NCBI RefSeq assembly: GCF_003797765.1
Contig: NZ_RKMB01000016.1
Location: forward strand, 1 to 64,000
DNA from: Ramlibacter sp. WS9
GTDB taxonomy: Bacteria > Pseudomonadota > Gammaproteobacteria > Burkholderiales > Burkholderiaceae_C
DNA: 64,000 bases
Reading direction: 5' to 3'
The notes below the pieces were generated by a model, which was not told the origin of the DNA, did no database searches, and saw nothing but the letters and a program-made list of their open reading frames with translations. Both the position numbers and the translations under genes were made by a program. Positions 39,749-48,194 of the stretch are shown here, piece after piece (within the stretch, counting starts at the first letter, position 1; each line of letters opens with the position of its first letter).

Positions 39749-40768
39749 ATGTTCCCCACCTCCATCGCAGGCAGCCTGCCCAAGCCCGCCTGGCTGGCCG
39801 AAACGAAGAAGCTCTGGCCGCAGTGGAGGGCGCAAGGCGATGAGCTGCGCCAGGCCAAGGCCGACGCCACGCTGCTGTGGATCAAGGCACAGGAAGACGC
39901 GGGCCTGGACATCGTCACCGACGGCGAACAGTCGCGCCAGCACTTTGTGCACGGCTTCCTCGAGCAGGTCGACGGCATCGACTTCGAGCACAAGGTCAAG
40001 ATGGGCATCCGCGACAACCGCTACGACGCGATGGTGCCGCAGGTGGTCGCGCCGCTGAAGCTCAAGGGCCGCGTCCACGCGTTCGAGGCGCAGCTGGCGC
40101 GTGCGCACACGAAGCGCAAGCTCAAGTTCACGCTGCCGGGGCCGATGACCATCATCGACACCGTGGCCGACCAGTTCTATGGCGACAAGGTCAAGATGGC
40201 CTTCGCTTTCGCCGAGTTGCTGAACCAGGAGGCGCTGGCGCTGCAAGCCGACGGGGTGGACATCATCCAGTTCGATGAGCCGGCGTTCAATGCCTACATG
40301 AAGGACGCGGCCGATTGGGGCGTGAAGGCGCTCGAACGGGCGGCGCAGGGCCTCACCTGCACGACGGCTGTCCACATCTGCTACGGCTACGGCATCCAGG
40401 CCAACGTGGACTGGAAGAAGTCGCTGGGCGAGGAGTGGCGGCAGTACGAGCAGATCTTCCCCGCGCTGGCGGCGAGCTCGATCAAGCAGGTGAGCCTGGA
40501 GTGCTACCACTCGCATGTGCCGCCCGATCTGATGAAGCTGCTGGATGGCAAGGACGTGATGGTGGGCGTGATCGACGTCGCCAGCGACGAGATTGAAACG
40601 CCGGAACAGGTCGCCGAGACCATCGGCCGGGCACTGCAGTTCGTGCCGAAGCAGCGGCTCTTCCCGTGCACCAACTGCGGCCTGGCCCCGATGGACCGCG
40701 ATGTTGCGATGAAGAAGTTGCAGGCGCTGGCGCAGGGCGCCGAGCTGGCTCGCCGGAGGCACGCCTGA
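39749..40768 (+). CDS. MetE-like core methionine synthase (C-terminal domain only)
   Basis: A 339-aa protein matching only the catalytic (C-terminal) barrel of cobalamin-independent methionine synthase. Zinc-site parts are present: His and Cys in VHICYGYG and Cys in PCTNCGLAP, with IIQFDEPAFN and the SLECYHSHVP segment. The N-terminal folate-binding half of MetE is missing, so methyl donor supply must differ. From memory it most resembles the MesD class of folate-independent synthases, whose partner is a DUF1852 protein; no such gene is nearby. ATG at 39749 follows AAAAGGAG; an upstream in-frame ATG at 39725 is less well placed. Stop overlaps the next gene start. Confidence 0.88.
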   Translation: MFPTSIAGSLPKPAWLAETKKLWPQWRAQGDELRQAKADATLLWIKAQEDAGLDIVTDGEQSRQHFVHGFLEQVDGIDFEHKVKMGIRDNRYDAMVPQVVAPLKLKGRVHAFEAQLARAHTKRKLKFTLPGPMTIIDTVADQFYGDKVKMAFAFAELLNQEALALQADGVDIIQFDEPAFNAYMKDAADWGVKALERAAQGLTCTTAVHICYGYGIQANVDWKKSLGEEWRQYEQIFPALAASSIKQVSLECYHSHVPPDLMKLLDGKDVMVGVIDVASDEIETPEQVAETIGRALQFVPKQRLFPCTNCGLAPMDRDVAMKKLQALAQGAELARRRHA

Positions 40769-41916
40769 TGGCCCGATTGAACCGTTCCGCGTTGGCGCGG
40801 TTGCGCGCGACGCTTCAATCGCACATCGACAGGCAGCGCATCCCCGGCGCCATCGCCGTGGTCGCGCTGGGCGGGCACGTGGAGCTGTTCGAGGCGCTCG
40901 GCCGGCAAGACCCGCAGACGGGCGCGCCGATGAAGGACGATGCGATCTTCCGCATCTACTCCATGACGAAGCCGATCGTCTCGCTGGCCACACTCATCTT
41001 GGCGGAAGAGGGCGGCTTGCAGTTGGCCGACCCGGTGTCGAAGTACCTGCCCGAGTTTGCCAACCAGCAGGTGGCGGTGGAAGAGGGTGGCGCCGTCCGC
41101 CTGCAGCCGTCGCGGCGTGACGCCACGGTGCATGACCTGCTGCGGCACACGGCGGGCCTCACGTACGAGTTTCTCGGCAGCAACGCCGTGCAGCGGCAGT
41201 ACGAGGCCGCCGACATCACGAACCGCTCACGCACCAGCGCCGAGTTCTGCAAGGTCCTCGCGGCGATGCCGTTGGCCGACCAGCCAGGCACGTGCTGGCA
41301 GTACAGCCGCGCGACCGACGTGCTCGGCGCCCTGATCGAGGTGGCGGCGGGCCAGCCGTTGGGCGCCTTGTTGCAGCAGCGCGTTCTGGGGCCGCTGGGC
41401 ATGAAGGACACCGCTTTCGCCGTGCCGCAGGACCAATGGCATCGCACTGCGGAACCTTTCGCCAACGACCCGGACTCGGGCGACGCCGTGGTGATGATGG
41501 ACGGCCGCGAAGTGCCGAAGTTCGAATCGGGCGGTGGCGGGCTGCTGTCCACCGCGGCCGACTACACGCGCTTCCTGCAGTTGATGCGCAACGGCGGCTC
41601 GCTCGAAGGCACGCGGATGGTGTCGCGCAAGACCATCGAGTGGATGACCGCCGATCATTTGGGCGCGATCCCCGCCAACGGCGACCTGTTGCTGCCCGGC
41701 TATGGCTTCGGCCTGGGTTTTTCCGTACGCACGCATGCGGGCTTGGCCCCACAGCCCGGGTCGGTCGGCCAGTACTTCTGGAGCGGCATCGGCGGCACCT
41801 CCTTTTTCGTCGATCCGGCGGAAGACCTTTTCGCCATGCTCCTCACGCAGGCGCCGAACCAGCGCATCTTCTTTCGCAACCTGTTCCGCCACCTGGTCTA
41901 CGCGGCGGTGGACTGA
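40768..41916 (+). CDS. Serine hydrolase (beta-lactamase class C / esterase family)
   Basis: A 382-aa member of the serine beta-lactamase-like family. The SxxK motif is SMTK (in FRIYSMTKPIVSLA) and the Tyr motif is YSRATD; a GGTSFF-like segment lies near the C-terminus. No signal peptide, so it is cytoplasmic and more likely an esterase or peptidase than a resistance enzyme. Its ATG shares a base with the stop of the MetE-like gene (TGATG), indicating coupled translation. Substrate unknown. Confidence 0.88.
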   Translation: MARLNRSALARLRATLQSHIDRQRIPGAIAVVALGGHVELFEALGRQDPQTGAPMKDDAIFRIYSMTKPIVSLATLILAEEGGLQLADPVSKYLPEFANQQVAVEEGGAVRLQPSRRDATVHDLLRHTAGLTYEFLGSNAVQRQYEAADITNRSRTSAEFCKVLAAMPLADQPGTCWQYSRATDVLGALIEVAAGQPLGALLQQRVLGPLGMKDTAFAVPQDQWHRTAEPFANDPDSGDAVVMMDGREVPKFESGGGGLLSTAADYTRFLQLMRNGGSLEGTRMVSRKTIEWMTADHLGAIPANGDLLLPGYGFGLGFSVRTHAGLAPQPGSVGQYFWSGIGGTSFFVDPAEDLFAMLLTQAPNQRIFFRNLFRHLVYAAVD

Positions 41917-41958
41917 TGGTCCGTGGCGGATATCGGGCGGTGGTGGTACGCTAACGCC

Positions 41959-42438
41959 ATGGCCAACGACCCCTCCACGGCGCCCTGGAAGCACGATGGT
42001 GTGCGCGTCATCCCGGGCAACCAGCTGGATGCCAACACCGCGCAGACACCCGGCATGGACCGCAAGGCGGCGATCAATTTCGCGCGAGTCGGGGCGCAAA
42101 AACTCTGGGCGGGCACCGTCCACATCCACGCCAATGCCAAGACCGGCGCCCATCATCATGGCCCGCTGGAAAGCGTCATCTACATCGTGAAGGGCCGCGC
42201 GCGCATGCGCTGGGGCGAGCACCTCGAATTCACCGCGGAAGCCGGCCCCGGCGATTTCATCTACGTGCCGCCCTTCGTGCCGCACCAGGAGATCAACGCC
42301 AGCGCCACCGAGACGCTGGAATGCGTGCTTTGCCGCAGCGACGGAGAAGCGGTGGCGGTCAATCTCGACATCGAGCCGGTGGAAAAGCCCGAACAGGTGC
42401 TTTGGGTGGATCCGACGCATCCGCACGGCGGGGTATGA
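41959..42438 (+). CDS. Cupin-domain protein
   Basis: A 159-aa single-domain cupin. Metal-binding motif 1 is GAHHHGPLESVIYIVKGRARM and motif 2 is PGDFIYVPPFVPHQEIN, with His residues in both. Such small cupins may be dioxygenases, isomerases or ligand binders. Start MANDPSTAPWKHDGVRV at 41959; the preceding frame is open for a few codons. Its stop overlaps the start of the following response-regulator gene by 4 bp (ATGA), so the two are expressed together. Confidence 0.88.
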   Translation: MANDPSTAPWKHDGVRVIPGNQLDANTAQTPGMDRKAAINFARVGAQKLWAGTVHIHANAKTGAHHHGPLESVIYIVKGRARMRWGEHLEFTAEAGPGDFIYVPPFVPHQEINASATETLECVLCRSDGEAVAVNLDIEPVEKPEQVLWVDPTHPHGGV

Positions 42439-42887
42439 CGGTGAGCGACGTCGCGATCCTCGTCGTCGAAGACAACCCCGACCACCGGGAACTGACGGTC
42501 ACGGCGCTTCGCGAATGCTGCGACCCGGCGCGCATCGCCACGGCGGAAGACGGCGTCGACGCGCTCGACTACCTTCTCGCGCGCGGCGCGCATGAAGGCC
42601 GCGACGTGCGCAAGCAGCCGCGCCTGGTGATCCTGGACATCCGCATGACGCGCGTCCATGGCGTGGATGTGCTCAGGGCCATGCGCGCGGACCCGCGGAC
42701 CCAGTCGGTGCCGGTGGTCATGCTGTCCGCGTCCACTGAAAAAGCCGAGCTCGACAGTTGCTACGAAGCGGGCGCCAACAGCGTGGTGCGCAAGAGCCTG
42801 GACTACGACGAGCTGCGCTGGAAGATGCGGAAGGTCTACGACTTCTGGATGACGGTGAACGAGGCCAATCGTGCTTCGCGCGTGTAA
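42435..42887 (+). CDS. Single-domain response regulator (Rcp1-like)
   Basis: A 150-aa receiver domain without output domain. The acidic pocket is VEDNPDH, the phospho-acceptor Asp is in VILDIRMTRVHG, the Thr/Ser is in VVMLSAST and the Lys in NSVVRKSLDY. The insert VDALDYLLARGAHEGRD and the tail FWMTVNEANR are typical of Rcp1/phytochrome-associated regulators. No histidine kinase is nearby, so the kinase is elsewhere. The gene starts inside the cupin stop. Phosphotransfer to an unknown target is inferred. Confidence 0.92.
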   Translation: MTVSDVAILVVEDNPDHRELTVTALRECCDPARIATAEDGVDALDYLLARGAHEGRDVRKQPRLVILDIRMTRVHGVDVLRAMRADPRTQSVPVVMLSASTEKAELDSCYEAGANSVVRKSLDYDELRWKMRKVYDFWMTVNEANRASRV

Positions 42888-42986
42888 AGCCGGGCCTGCG
42901 GGCAAAGAGTGCTTACGGATGTCACCTTCTCCTACGCGCCGCGCGCCGCGAGCGGTCTAGAAAACGGGGAAAGGACACTTTCCTCC

Positions 42987-43397
42987 ATGGAACCGGATTT
43001 CGAAGCGACTCAACCCCTTCCCAGGGTGCAGACCCACTGGGCTGCAAAGCACGCGCCAGCGCTTGCGGTGCTCGCAATGGCGGTCGTGGCATTGGCCGCC
43101 GCCGTGATGACGACCCGGCAAGATACGGCCGACCCCGATTCACGGATAGCCGCGGCACCCCCGCAGCAGCAGGTGGTGCACGCGCCGCCGCTGAACAGCA
43201 TGGGCGCCGGCCCGGCATGCCGGGCTTGCGGCATGGTCGAGTCGGTGACTGCTGTGGACGGCGCGAAGGGCTTCCAGATGCGCATTCGCATGGACGACGG
43301 CACACTGCGCACGGTCGAGCAACGCGGCGCCATGCCGGCAGGCACCCGCGTGATGGTCGACGGCGCTTCGGTGAAGCTGATGCCCGGGCCTGGATAG
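42987..43397 (+). CDS. Single-pass membrane protein with a CxxC segment
   Basis: A 136-aa protein: short cytosolic N-terminus, one membrane helix (APALAVLAMAVVALAAAVM), then a periplasmic domain with GPACRACGMVESVTAVDG, a CxxC motif seen at the start of SlyB-like or small periplasmic domains in comamonads, followed by a beta-rich stretch (MRIRMDDGTLRTVEQRG). The CxxC could bind metal or be redox-active; no family is certain. Start MEPDFEATQ at 42987 is favoured over an upstream ATG at 42909 as it follows GGGGAAAGGA. Confidence 0.75.
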   Translation: MEPDFEATQPLPRVQTHWAAKHAPALAVLAMAVVALAAAVMTTRQDTADPDSRIAAAPPQQQVVHAPPLNSMGAGPACRACGMVESVTAVDGAKGFQMRIRMDDGTLRTVEQRGAMPAGTRVMVDGASVKLMPGPG

Positions 43398-43408
43398 GCA
43401 GGGTTTGG

Positions 43409-43428
43409 ATCCCCGCCTGCGCGGGGAT
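43409..43428. repeat. Short palindromic interspersed element, family C
   Basis: Perfect 8-bp stem ATCCCCGC / GCGGGGAT with loop CTGC, sitting between two convergent genes. I recall the same core, often followed by GACG, scattered in many proteobacterial genomes as a REP-like palindrome. Likely a transcript-end hairpin. Confidence 0.7.
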
Positions 43429-43446
43429 GGATCTGCGCGTTGCCGC

Positions 43447-44484
43447 TTACGCGTCAGCTACCTGCAGAACCAGCTTGCCGAAGTTCTCGCCGGTGAAGAG
43501 TTTGATCAGCGCTTCGGGGAACGTCTCGAGGCCGCGCACCACATCTTCCTTGCTTTTCATCCGTCCGTCCTTCAGGTAGCCGGCCATCTCGGCCACCGCT
43601 ACGGGGAAGCGGTCCGCATAGTCGAACACGACCATGCCTTCCATGCGGGCGCGGTTCACCAGCAACGACAGATAGTTCTTCGGGCCTTGCACGGGTGTGG
43701 TGTTGTTGTACTGGCTGATCGCCCCGCAGATGATGATGCGGGCGCCGCGCGCCAGGCGCGTCATCACGTCGTCCAGGATGTCGCCGCCGACGTTGTCGAA
43801 GTACACGTCCACGCCCTTGGGGCAGTGTTCCTTGAGCCCGGCCTTGACGTTGCCGGCCTTGTAGTCGACGCAGGCGTCGAAGCCGAGTTCGTTGACCACC
43901 CAGTCGCATTTGGCGCGGCCGCCGGCAATGCCCACCACGCGGCAGCCCTTGATCTTGGCCAGTTGGCCCACGGTCTGGCCGACAGCACCGGCAGCACCGG
44001 AGACGACGACCGTCTCGCCCGGCTTGGGCAGGCCGATGTCCAGCAGGCCGAAGTAGCCCGTCATGCCGGGCATGCCCAGCACGTTGAGCCACTGGTTGGG
44101 TGTGCCCAGGCGCGGGTCGATCTTGAACATGCCGTTGCGCTTGATCTGGTCTTCGGCAATGAGCATGTACTCCTGCACGCCCACGGTCGCGGACACGAGG
44201 TCGCCGACGGCGAACTTGGAATTCTCCGACGCGATCACCTTGCCGATGCCGCCCGCGCGCATGACTTCGTCGATGCCGACGGGCGGGATGTAGCTCTTGC
44301 CGTCGTTCATCCACCCGCGCATCGCCGGGTCGAGCGACAGCGCCAGGGTCTTGACCAGCACGCCCCCGGCGGACGGTTCCTGCACCGGCTCGCTGGTGAA
44401 GGACCAGTTGTCTCGCGTGGGCGTGCCCACGGGGCGCTTGGCCAGGCGGACCTGGTGGTTGGTAAGGGTGGCGATGGCGCTCAT
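43447..44484 (-). CDS. Zinc-independent NADP-dependent oxidoreductase (CurA/prostaglandin reductase-like MDR)
   Basis: A 345-aa medium-chain dehydrogenase/reductase of the leukotriene B4 dehydrogenase/CurA branch, reducing alpha,beta-unsaturated ketones with NADPH. The nucleotide motif is VSGAAGAVGQTVGQLAKI and the N-terminus carries SLDPAMRGWM. No zinc ligands are seen. Start MSAIATL at 44484 follows a GGAG. Divergent from a short-chain dehydrogenase across 153 bp, which contains no gene. Convergent with the CxxC membrane protein. Confidence 0.92.
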   Translation of the reverse strand: MSAIATLTNHQVRLAKRPVGTPTRDNWSFTSEPVQEPSAGGVLVKTLALSLDPAMRGWMNDGKSYIPPVGIDEVMRAGGIGKVIASENSKFAVGDLVSATVGVQEYMLIAEDQIKRNGMFKIDPRLGTPNQWLNVLGMPGMTGYFGLLDIGLPKPGETVVVSGAAGAVGQTVGQLAKIKGCRVVGIAGGRAKCDWVVNELGFDACVDYKAGNVKAGLKEHCPKGVDVYFDNVGGDILDDVMTRLARGARIIICGAISQYNNTTPVQGPKNYLSLLVNRARMEGMVVFDYADRFPVAVAEMAGYLKDGRMKSKEDVVRGLETFPEALIKLFTGENFGKLVLQVADA

Positions 44485-44637
44485 GGGGGCTCCTGGAGGC
44501 ATGTCTGGGGAAGTGAACGCATGGTAGCGGCGGGCTCATGCGGGGCCGGTAGCGCAAGTGACACGATTCCCGGGAGCCGCATCTAGGCAGCCGAGCCGGG
44601 CAGGGCTAACCTCATGCACTGCCCAAGGAGACCGCCC

Positions 44638-45444
44638 ATGAAACCCGTTCCCACCCGCGCGCCGACAGCGCTCATCACCGGCGCATCGTCGGGCATCGGC
44701 GAGTCGCTCGCCCGCATCTTCGCGCAGGCGGGGCACGACCTGGTACTGGTCGCGCGCAGCGCGGGCAAGCTGGAGGAACTCGCGGAACAACTTGCGGCGG
44801 AACACGGCGTCAAGGCGTGGGCCGAGCCTTGCAACCTGGCCGAACCGGAAGCGCCGGCTCGCCTCGCCGCCGCGCTGCGCCGCAAGCGCCGGCCCATCGA
44901 CGTGCTGGTCAACAACGCGGGCGTGCTGGCTCAAGGGCCATTCGCCGCGATGAAGCCGGCCGCACACCGCCAGATGATCGACCTCAACGTGACCGGCCTC
45001 ACGGCGCTCATCGCGGAGTTCGTCCCAGCCATGGTCGAGCGCGGCAGGGGCCGTGTGCTGAACGTGGCGTCGATCGCTTCATTCCAGCCGGTGCCCACGC
45101 TCGCCACCTATGCGGCCACCAAGGCATATGTGCTGTCGCTCACCGAATCGCTGGCCGAGGAACTCAAGGGCACCGGCGTCACCATCACCGCGTTGTGCCC
45201 GGGCGTTACCGCCACCAACATGCTCGACAGCGCGCGAAGCGCCAACGCCAGGCTGGGCCAATTGCCCGGCTTCCTGATCGGCGACGTCGACGACGTTGCA
45301 CGGCTGGGCTTCGAAGCCTGCATGAAAGGCGACGTGATCTGCGTGCCCGGCGTCGTCAACCGTGCCGCGATGATCGCGTCGCGCAGCACGCCCAAGTGGC
45401 TGGTTCGGCGGATCGGCGGTGTGATCGGGCGCAAGGCGCTGTAA
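44638..45444 (+). CDS. Short-chain dehydrogenase/reductase
   Basis: A 268-aa classical SDR. NAD(P) motif TGASSGIGESLA, NNAGVLAQG, and the catalytic Tyr-Lys pair in TYAATKAYVLSLTESLAEEL with an upstream Ser in LNVASIASF. A KATG-type shift of the substrate loop suggests a hydrophobic substrate, as in ketoacyl/steroid type SDRs, but nothing specific can be said. AAGGAG precedes the ATG at 44638. Divergent from the CurA-like gene. Confidence 0.93.
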   Translation: MKPVPTRAPTALITGASSGIGESLARIFAQAGHDLVLVARSAGKLEELAEQLAAEHGVKAWAEPCNLAEPEAPARLAAALRRKRRPIDVLVNNAGVLAQGPFAAMKPAAHRQMIDLNVTGLTALIAEFVPAMVERGRGRVLNVASIASFQPVPTLATYAATKAYVLSLTESLAEELKGTGVTITALCPGVTATNMLDSARSANARLGQLPGFLIGDVDDVARLGFEACMKGDVICVPGVVNRAAMIASRSTPKWLVRRIGGVIGRKAL

Positions 45445-45461
45445 GCATTCCTGTCAGGAGG

Positions 45462-45480
45462 GTGGGCCGGGGCGGCCCAC
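45462..45480. terminator. GC-rich hairpin between the SDR and egtB
   Basis: Perfect 8-bp stem GTGGGCCG / CGGCCCAC with a 3-nt loop, 17 bp after the SDR stop. There is no T-run, so if it ends transcription it does so weakly or with Rho; it may also protect mRNA ends. The rest of the 169-bp gap up to 45613 holds the egtB leader and nothing else recognisable. Confidence 0.4.
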
Positions 45481-45613
45481 GGCACGCGTACAGGCGATAA
45501 GCTTCTTTCCCTTGTGCTGTAATGATTCGGGAGGGGCCGCGACTGATGTGTCGAGGCCTGTGCCGGATCAGGGCGGCGCGGTGTCAAACACAGAACAACC
45601 GGAGGCCTTGCTT

Positions 45614-46891
45614 ATGTCCGCGAACCCGTCGTCCGCGAAGCCGTCGTCCGCGCAACCCGGCCGCCATGCCGAAATCTGGCGCGAGTCCCTGGCCGCACGC
45701 TTTTCGCAAGTGCGCACCCACAGCGTGGCGCTGGCCGCACCTCTCTCGGCCGAAGACCAGTGCGTGCAATCCATGCCCGATGCCAGCCCGACCAAGTGGC
45801 ACCTGGCGCACACCAGCTGGTTTTTCGAGGCGGTCGTGCTTTCGCCCCATGCAACCGGCTACCGCGCCTTCGACACGTGTTTTTTCCATCTTTTCAATTC
45901 GTACTACGAGTCGCTGGGCCCGCGTCATCCGCGGCCTCAGCGCGGGCTGCTGACACGGCCGTCCCTGGATGAGGTGCATGCCTATCGCACGCACGTCGAC
46001 GCGGCGATGCAGGCGTTCATCGCGGGCGCGGAAGCCAAGGTGTGGGAGGCCGCGGCGCCGCTGGTCGAGCTGGGGCTGAACCACGAACAGCAGCACCAGG
46101 AGTTGATCCTCACCGACATCTTGCACATGCTGTCGTGCAATCCGCTGCTTCCCGCCTATGAGGCGGCCGAAGCGCCGGCCTTGCGGTTGGCCACCGCCAG
46201 CGTGCCATTGCGCTGGATCGGCATGGCGGGCGGCCTTTCGGACATGGGCCACAGCGGCGACGGGTTCGCCTTCGACAACGAAACGCCCCGCCACGCCGTG
46301 CTACTCGCGCCCTACAGCATCGCCGATCGCCTCGTCACCTGCGGCGAGTTCGCGCAGTTCATCGCCGACGGCGGGTACGAAAGGCCGGGCTTGTGGCTGT
46401 CCGACGGATGGGCTGCGGTGCGGGCCGACAACTGGCAGGCGCCCGCGTACTGGATCGCCCCTGGCGATCCGCAGGCCCCGGCCGGCCATTGGCAAGTCTT
46501 CGGGCTGAACGGCGTGCGCCCCTTGGACCCTTCGGCGCCCGTGAGCCAGCTGAGTTTCTACGAAGCGGCTGCCTATGCCGAATGGGCCGGCGCGCGCCTG
46601 CCCACCGAAGCCGAATGGGAAGCTGCTTACGCTGCGCCGGGCATCACGCAGATGACGGGGCACGCCTGGCAGTGGACGCGCTCGTCCTACGACCCGTACC
46701 CGGGCTTTCGCCCGCTGGCCGGCGCCGTGGGCGAGTACAACGGCAAGTTCATGGTCGGCCAGCTGGTGCTGCGCGGCGGCAGCCTCGCGACGCCCGCCGG
46801 CCACACGCGCCCGACGTATCGCAATTTCTTCCCGCCGGGGGCGCGCTGGCAGTTCTCGGGCCTGCGCCTGGCAAAGGATGGTTCATGCTGA
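45614..46891 (+). CDS. egtB: Ergothioneine biosynthesis protein EgtB
   Basis: Iron sulfoxide synthase joining hercynine to a cysteine-type thiol with O2 in ergothioneine synthesis. 425 aa. DinB-like N-terminus with iron-site histidines in WHLAHTSWFFE and LNHEQQHQELILTD, then the formylglycine-generating-type domain (IADRLVTCGEFAQFI ... LSFYEAAAYAEWAGARLPTE ... LRGGSLATP). ATG at 45614 follows GGAGG; the frame is open upstream but unconserved. Seven-base overlap with egtD. No EgtA, EgtC or EgtE is present here, so the thiol may be used directly or later enzymes lie elsewhere. Confidence 0.95.
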   Translation: MSANPSSAKPSSAQPGRHAEIWRESLAARFSQVRTHSVALAAPLSAEDQCVQSMPDASPTKWHLAHTSWFFEAVVLSPHATGYRAFDTCFFHLFNSYYESLGPRHPRPQRGLLTRPSLDEVHAYRTHVDAAMQAFIAGAEAKVWEAAAPLVELGLNHEQQHQELILTDILHMLSCNPLLPAYEAAEAPALRLATASVPLRWIGMAGGLSDMGHSGDGFAFDNETPRHAVLLAPYSIADRLVTCGEFAQFIADGGYERPGLWLSDGWAAVRADNWQAPAYWIAPGDPQAPAGHWQVFGLNGVRPLDPSAPVSQLSFYEAAAYAEWAGARLPTEAEWEAAYAAPGITQMTGHAWQWTRSSYDPYPGFRPLAGAVGEYNGKFMVGQLVLRGGSLATPAGHTRPTYRNFFPPGARWQFSGLRLAKDGSC

Positions 46892-47886
46892 CCCGCTCGC
46901 TGATTAATATCGAAGCCGGCGGGGACGCTGCGGGCAGCCGCCCGGCGGACAGCGACGCGCTCGTCGGGGAGTTCGCGCATGACCTGATGCGCGCGCTGTC
47001 CACAAAGCCTCACGGCATCTCGCCCAAATATTTCTACGACGAGCCGGGCTCGCTGCTTTTCGACCGTATCTGCGATTTGCCCGAGTACTACCCCACGCGA
47101 ACAGAGCTGGGCATTCTTCGCGACGCAGCGGCTGACATCGCGGCGCACATGGGCCCTCGGGCGGAGATCGTCGAATTCGGCGCCGGGTCGCTGCGCAAGG
47201 TCCGCCTGCTGCTGGATGCGATGGACCGTCCCGCGCGCTACCTGCCGATCGACATTTCGGGCGAGCACCTCGCACGGTCCGCGACGTCATTGCAGCGCGA
47301 CTACCCGGGCCTGGACGTGCAACCCGTGGTGGCGGACTACACCCAGCGTTTGCTGCTGCCCGCGGCCTTGCCGGGCGCGGGTCGGCGCGTCGGCTTCTTT
47401 CCGGGCTCGACCATCGGCAACTTCACGCCGGCCGAGGCGCTGCACTTCCTGCAGATCGCGGGGCAGGTGTTGCGTGGCGGCGCGTTGCTGCTGGGCGCCG
47501 ACCTGATCAAGGATCCGGCGGTCCTGCACGCCGCGTACAACGACGCACAAGGCGTCACGGCGGCATTCAACCTGAACCTGCTGGCGCGGGCGAATCGGGA
47601 ACTGGGCACGCGGTTCGTGCTGGAGCAGTTCGCCCACAGCGCGTTCTACAACGCGCCGCAGCAGCGCATCGAAATGCACCTGGTGAGCCGCCGGCGCCAG
47701 AAGGTCGCCCTGGGCGGCGAGTGCTACGAACTGGAAGAGGGCGAGAGCCTGCACACCGAAAACTCCTACAAGTTCACCATCGACAGCCTCCGTGCGCTGG
47801 CGATGCGTGCCGGCTTCCGGCCCGGGCCTGTGTGGACCGACGAGAATCGGCTGTTCAGCGTGCATTGGCTGCACGCGCCCGGCTAA
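46885..47886 (+). CDS. egtD: Histidine N-alpha-methyltransferase EgtD
   Basis: SAM-dependent enzyme trimethylating histidine to hercynine, the first step of ergothioneine synthesis. 333 aa. SAM motif EFGAGSLRKVRLLLDA, with SPKYFYDEPGSLLFDRICDL upstream and FFPGSTIGNF, LLGADLIKDP and the C-terminal TENSYKFTIDSL. Starts 7 bp inside egtB, so both are translationally coupled. Followed after 16 bp by a DUF427 gene. Confidence 0.96.
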   Translation: MLTRSLINIEAGGDAAGSRPADSDALVGEFAHDLMRALSTKPHGISPKYFYDEPGSLLFDRICDLPEYYPTRTELGILRDAAADIAAHMGPRAEIVEFGAGSLRKVRLLLDAMDRPARYLPIDISGEHLARSATSLQRDYPGLDVQPVVADYTQRLLLPAALPGAGRRVGFFPGSTIGNFTPAEALHFLQIAGQVLRGGALLLGADLIKDPAVLHAAYNDAQGVTAAFNLNLLARANRELGTRFVLEQFAHSAFYNAPQQRIEMHLVSRRRQKVALGGECYELEEGESLHTENSYKFTIDSLRALAMRAGFRPGPVWTDENRLFSVHWLHAPG

Positions 47887-47902
47887 TTCTTCAAGGGAGT
47901 TC

Positions 47903-48184
47903 ATGAAAGCGATCTGGAACGGCATGGTCATTGCCGAGAGCGACGACACGGTCGTCGTGGAAGGCAACCACTACTTCCCCGCCTCCGCGCTCAAGCGCGA
48001 GTACGTGACCTTCAGCAACCATCGCACCAGTTGCTACTGGAAGGGCCAGGCGAGCTACTACTCACTGCTGGTCAACGGTGAGATGAACGCCAACGCCGTC
48101 TGGTACTACGCCGAGCCGAAGCCCGAGGCCGAAATGGTCAAGGACCGCGTCGCGTTCTGGCACGGCGTGAAGATCGAACCTTAA
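47903..48184 (+). CDS. DUF427 family protein
   Basis: A 93-aa DUF427 protein: MKAIWNGMVIAESDDTVVVE, YFPASALKREY, TSCYWKGQASYY and the ending VAFWHGVKI. The family is a small all-beta protein of unknown function widespread in soil bacteria. AAGGGAG precedes the ATG. It lies 16 bp after egtD and 10 bp before a MerA-like gene, so it is very likely in the same transcript as the ergothioneine genes; whether it acts on ergothioneine is unproven. Confidence 0.9.
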   Translation: MKAIWNGMVIAESDDTVVVEGNHYFPASALKREYVTFSNHRTSCYWKGQASYYSLLVNGEMNANAVWYYAEPKPEAEMVKDRVAFWHGVKIEP

Positions 48185-48194
48185 GGAGGCCGCG

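Noticed and set aside
40768-41916. AmpC-type antibiotic resistance gene
   Set aside because: No signal peptide and coupled to a methionine synthase-like gene; more likely a cytoplasmic esterase or peptidase.
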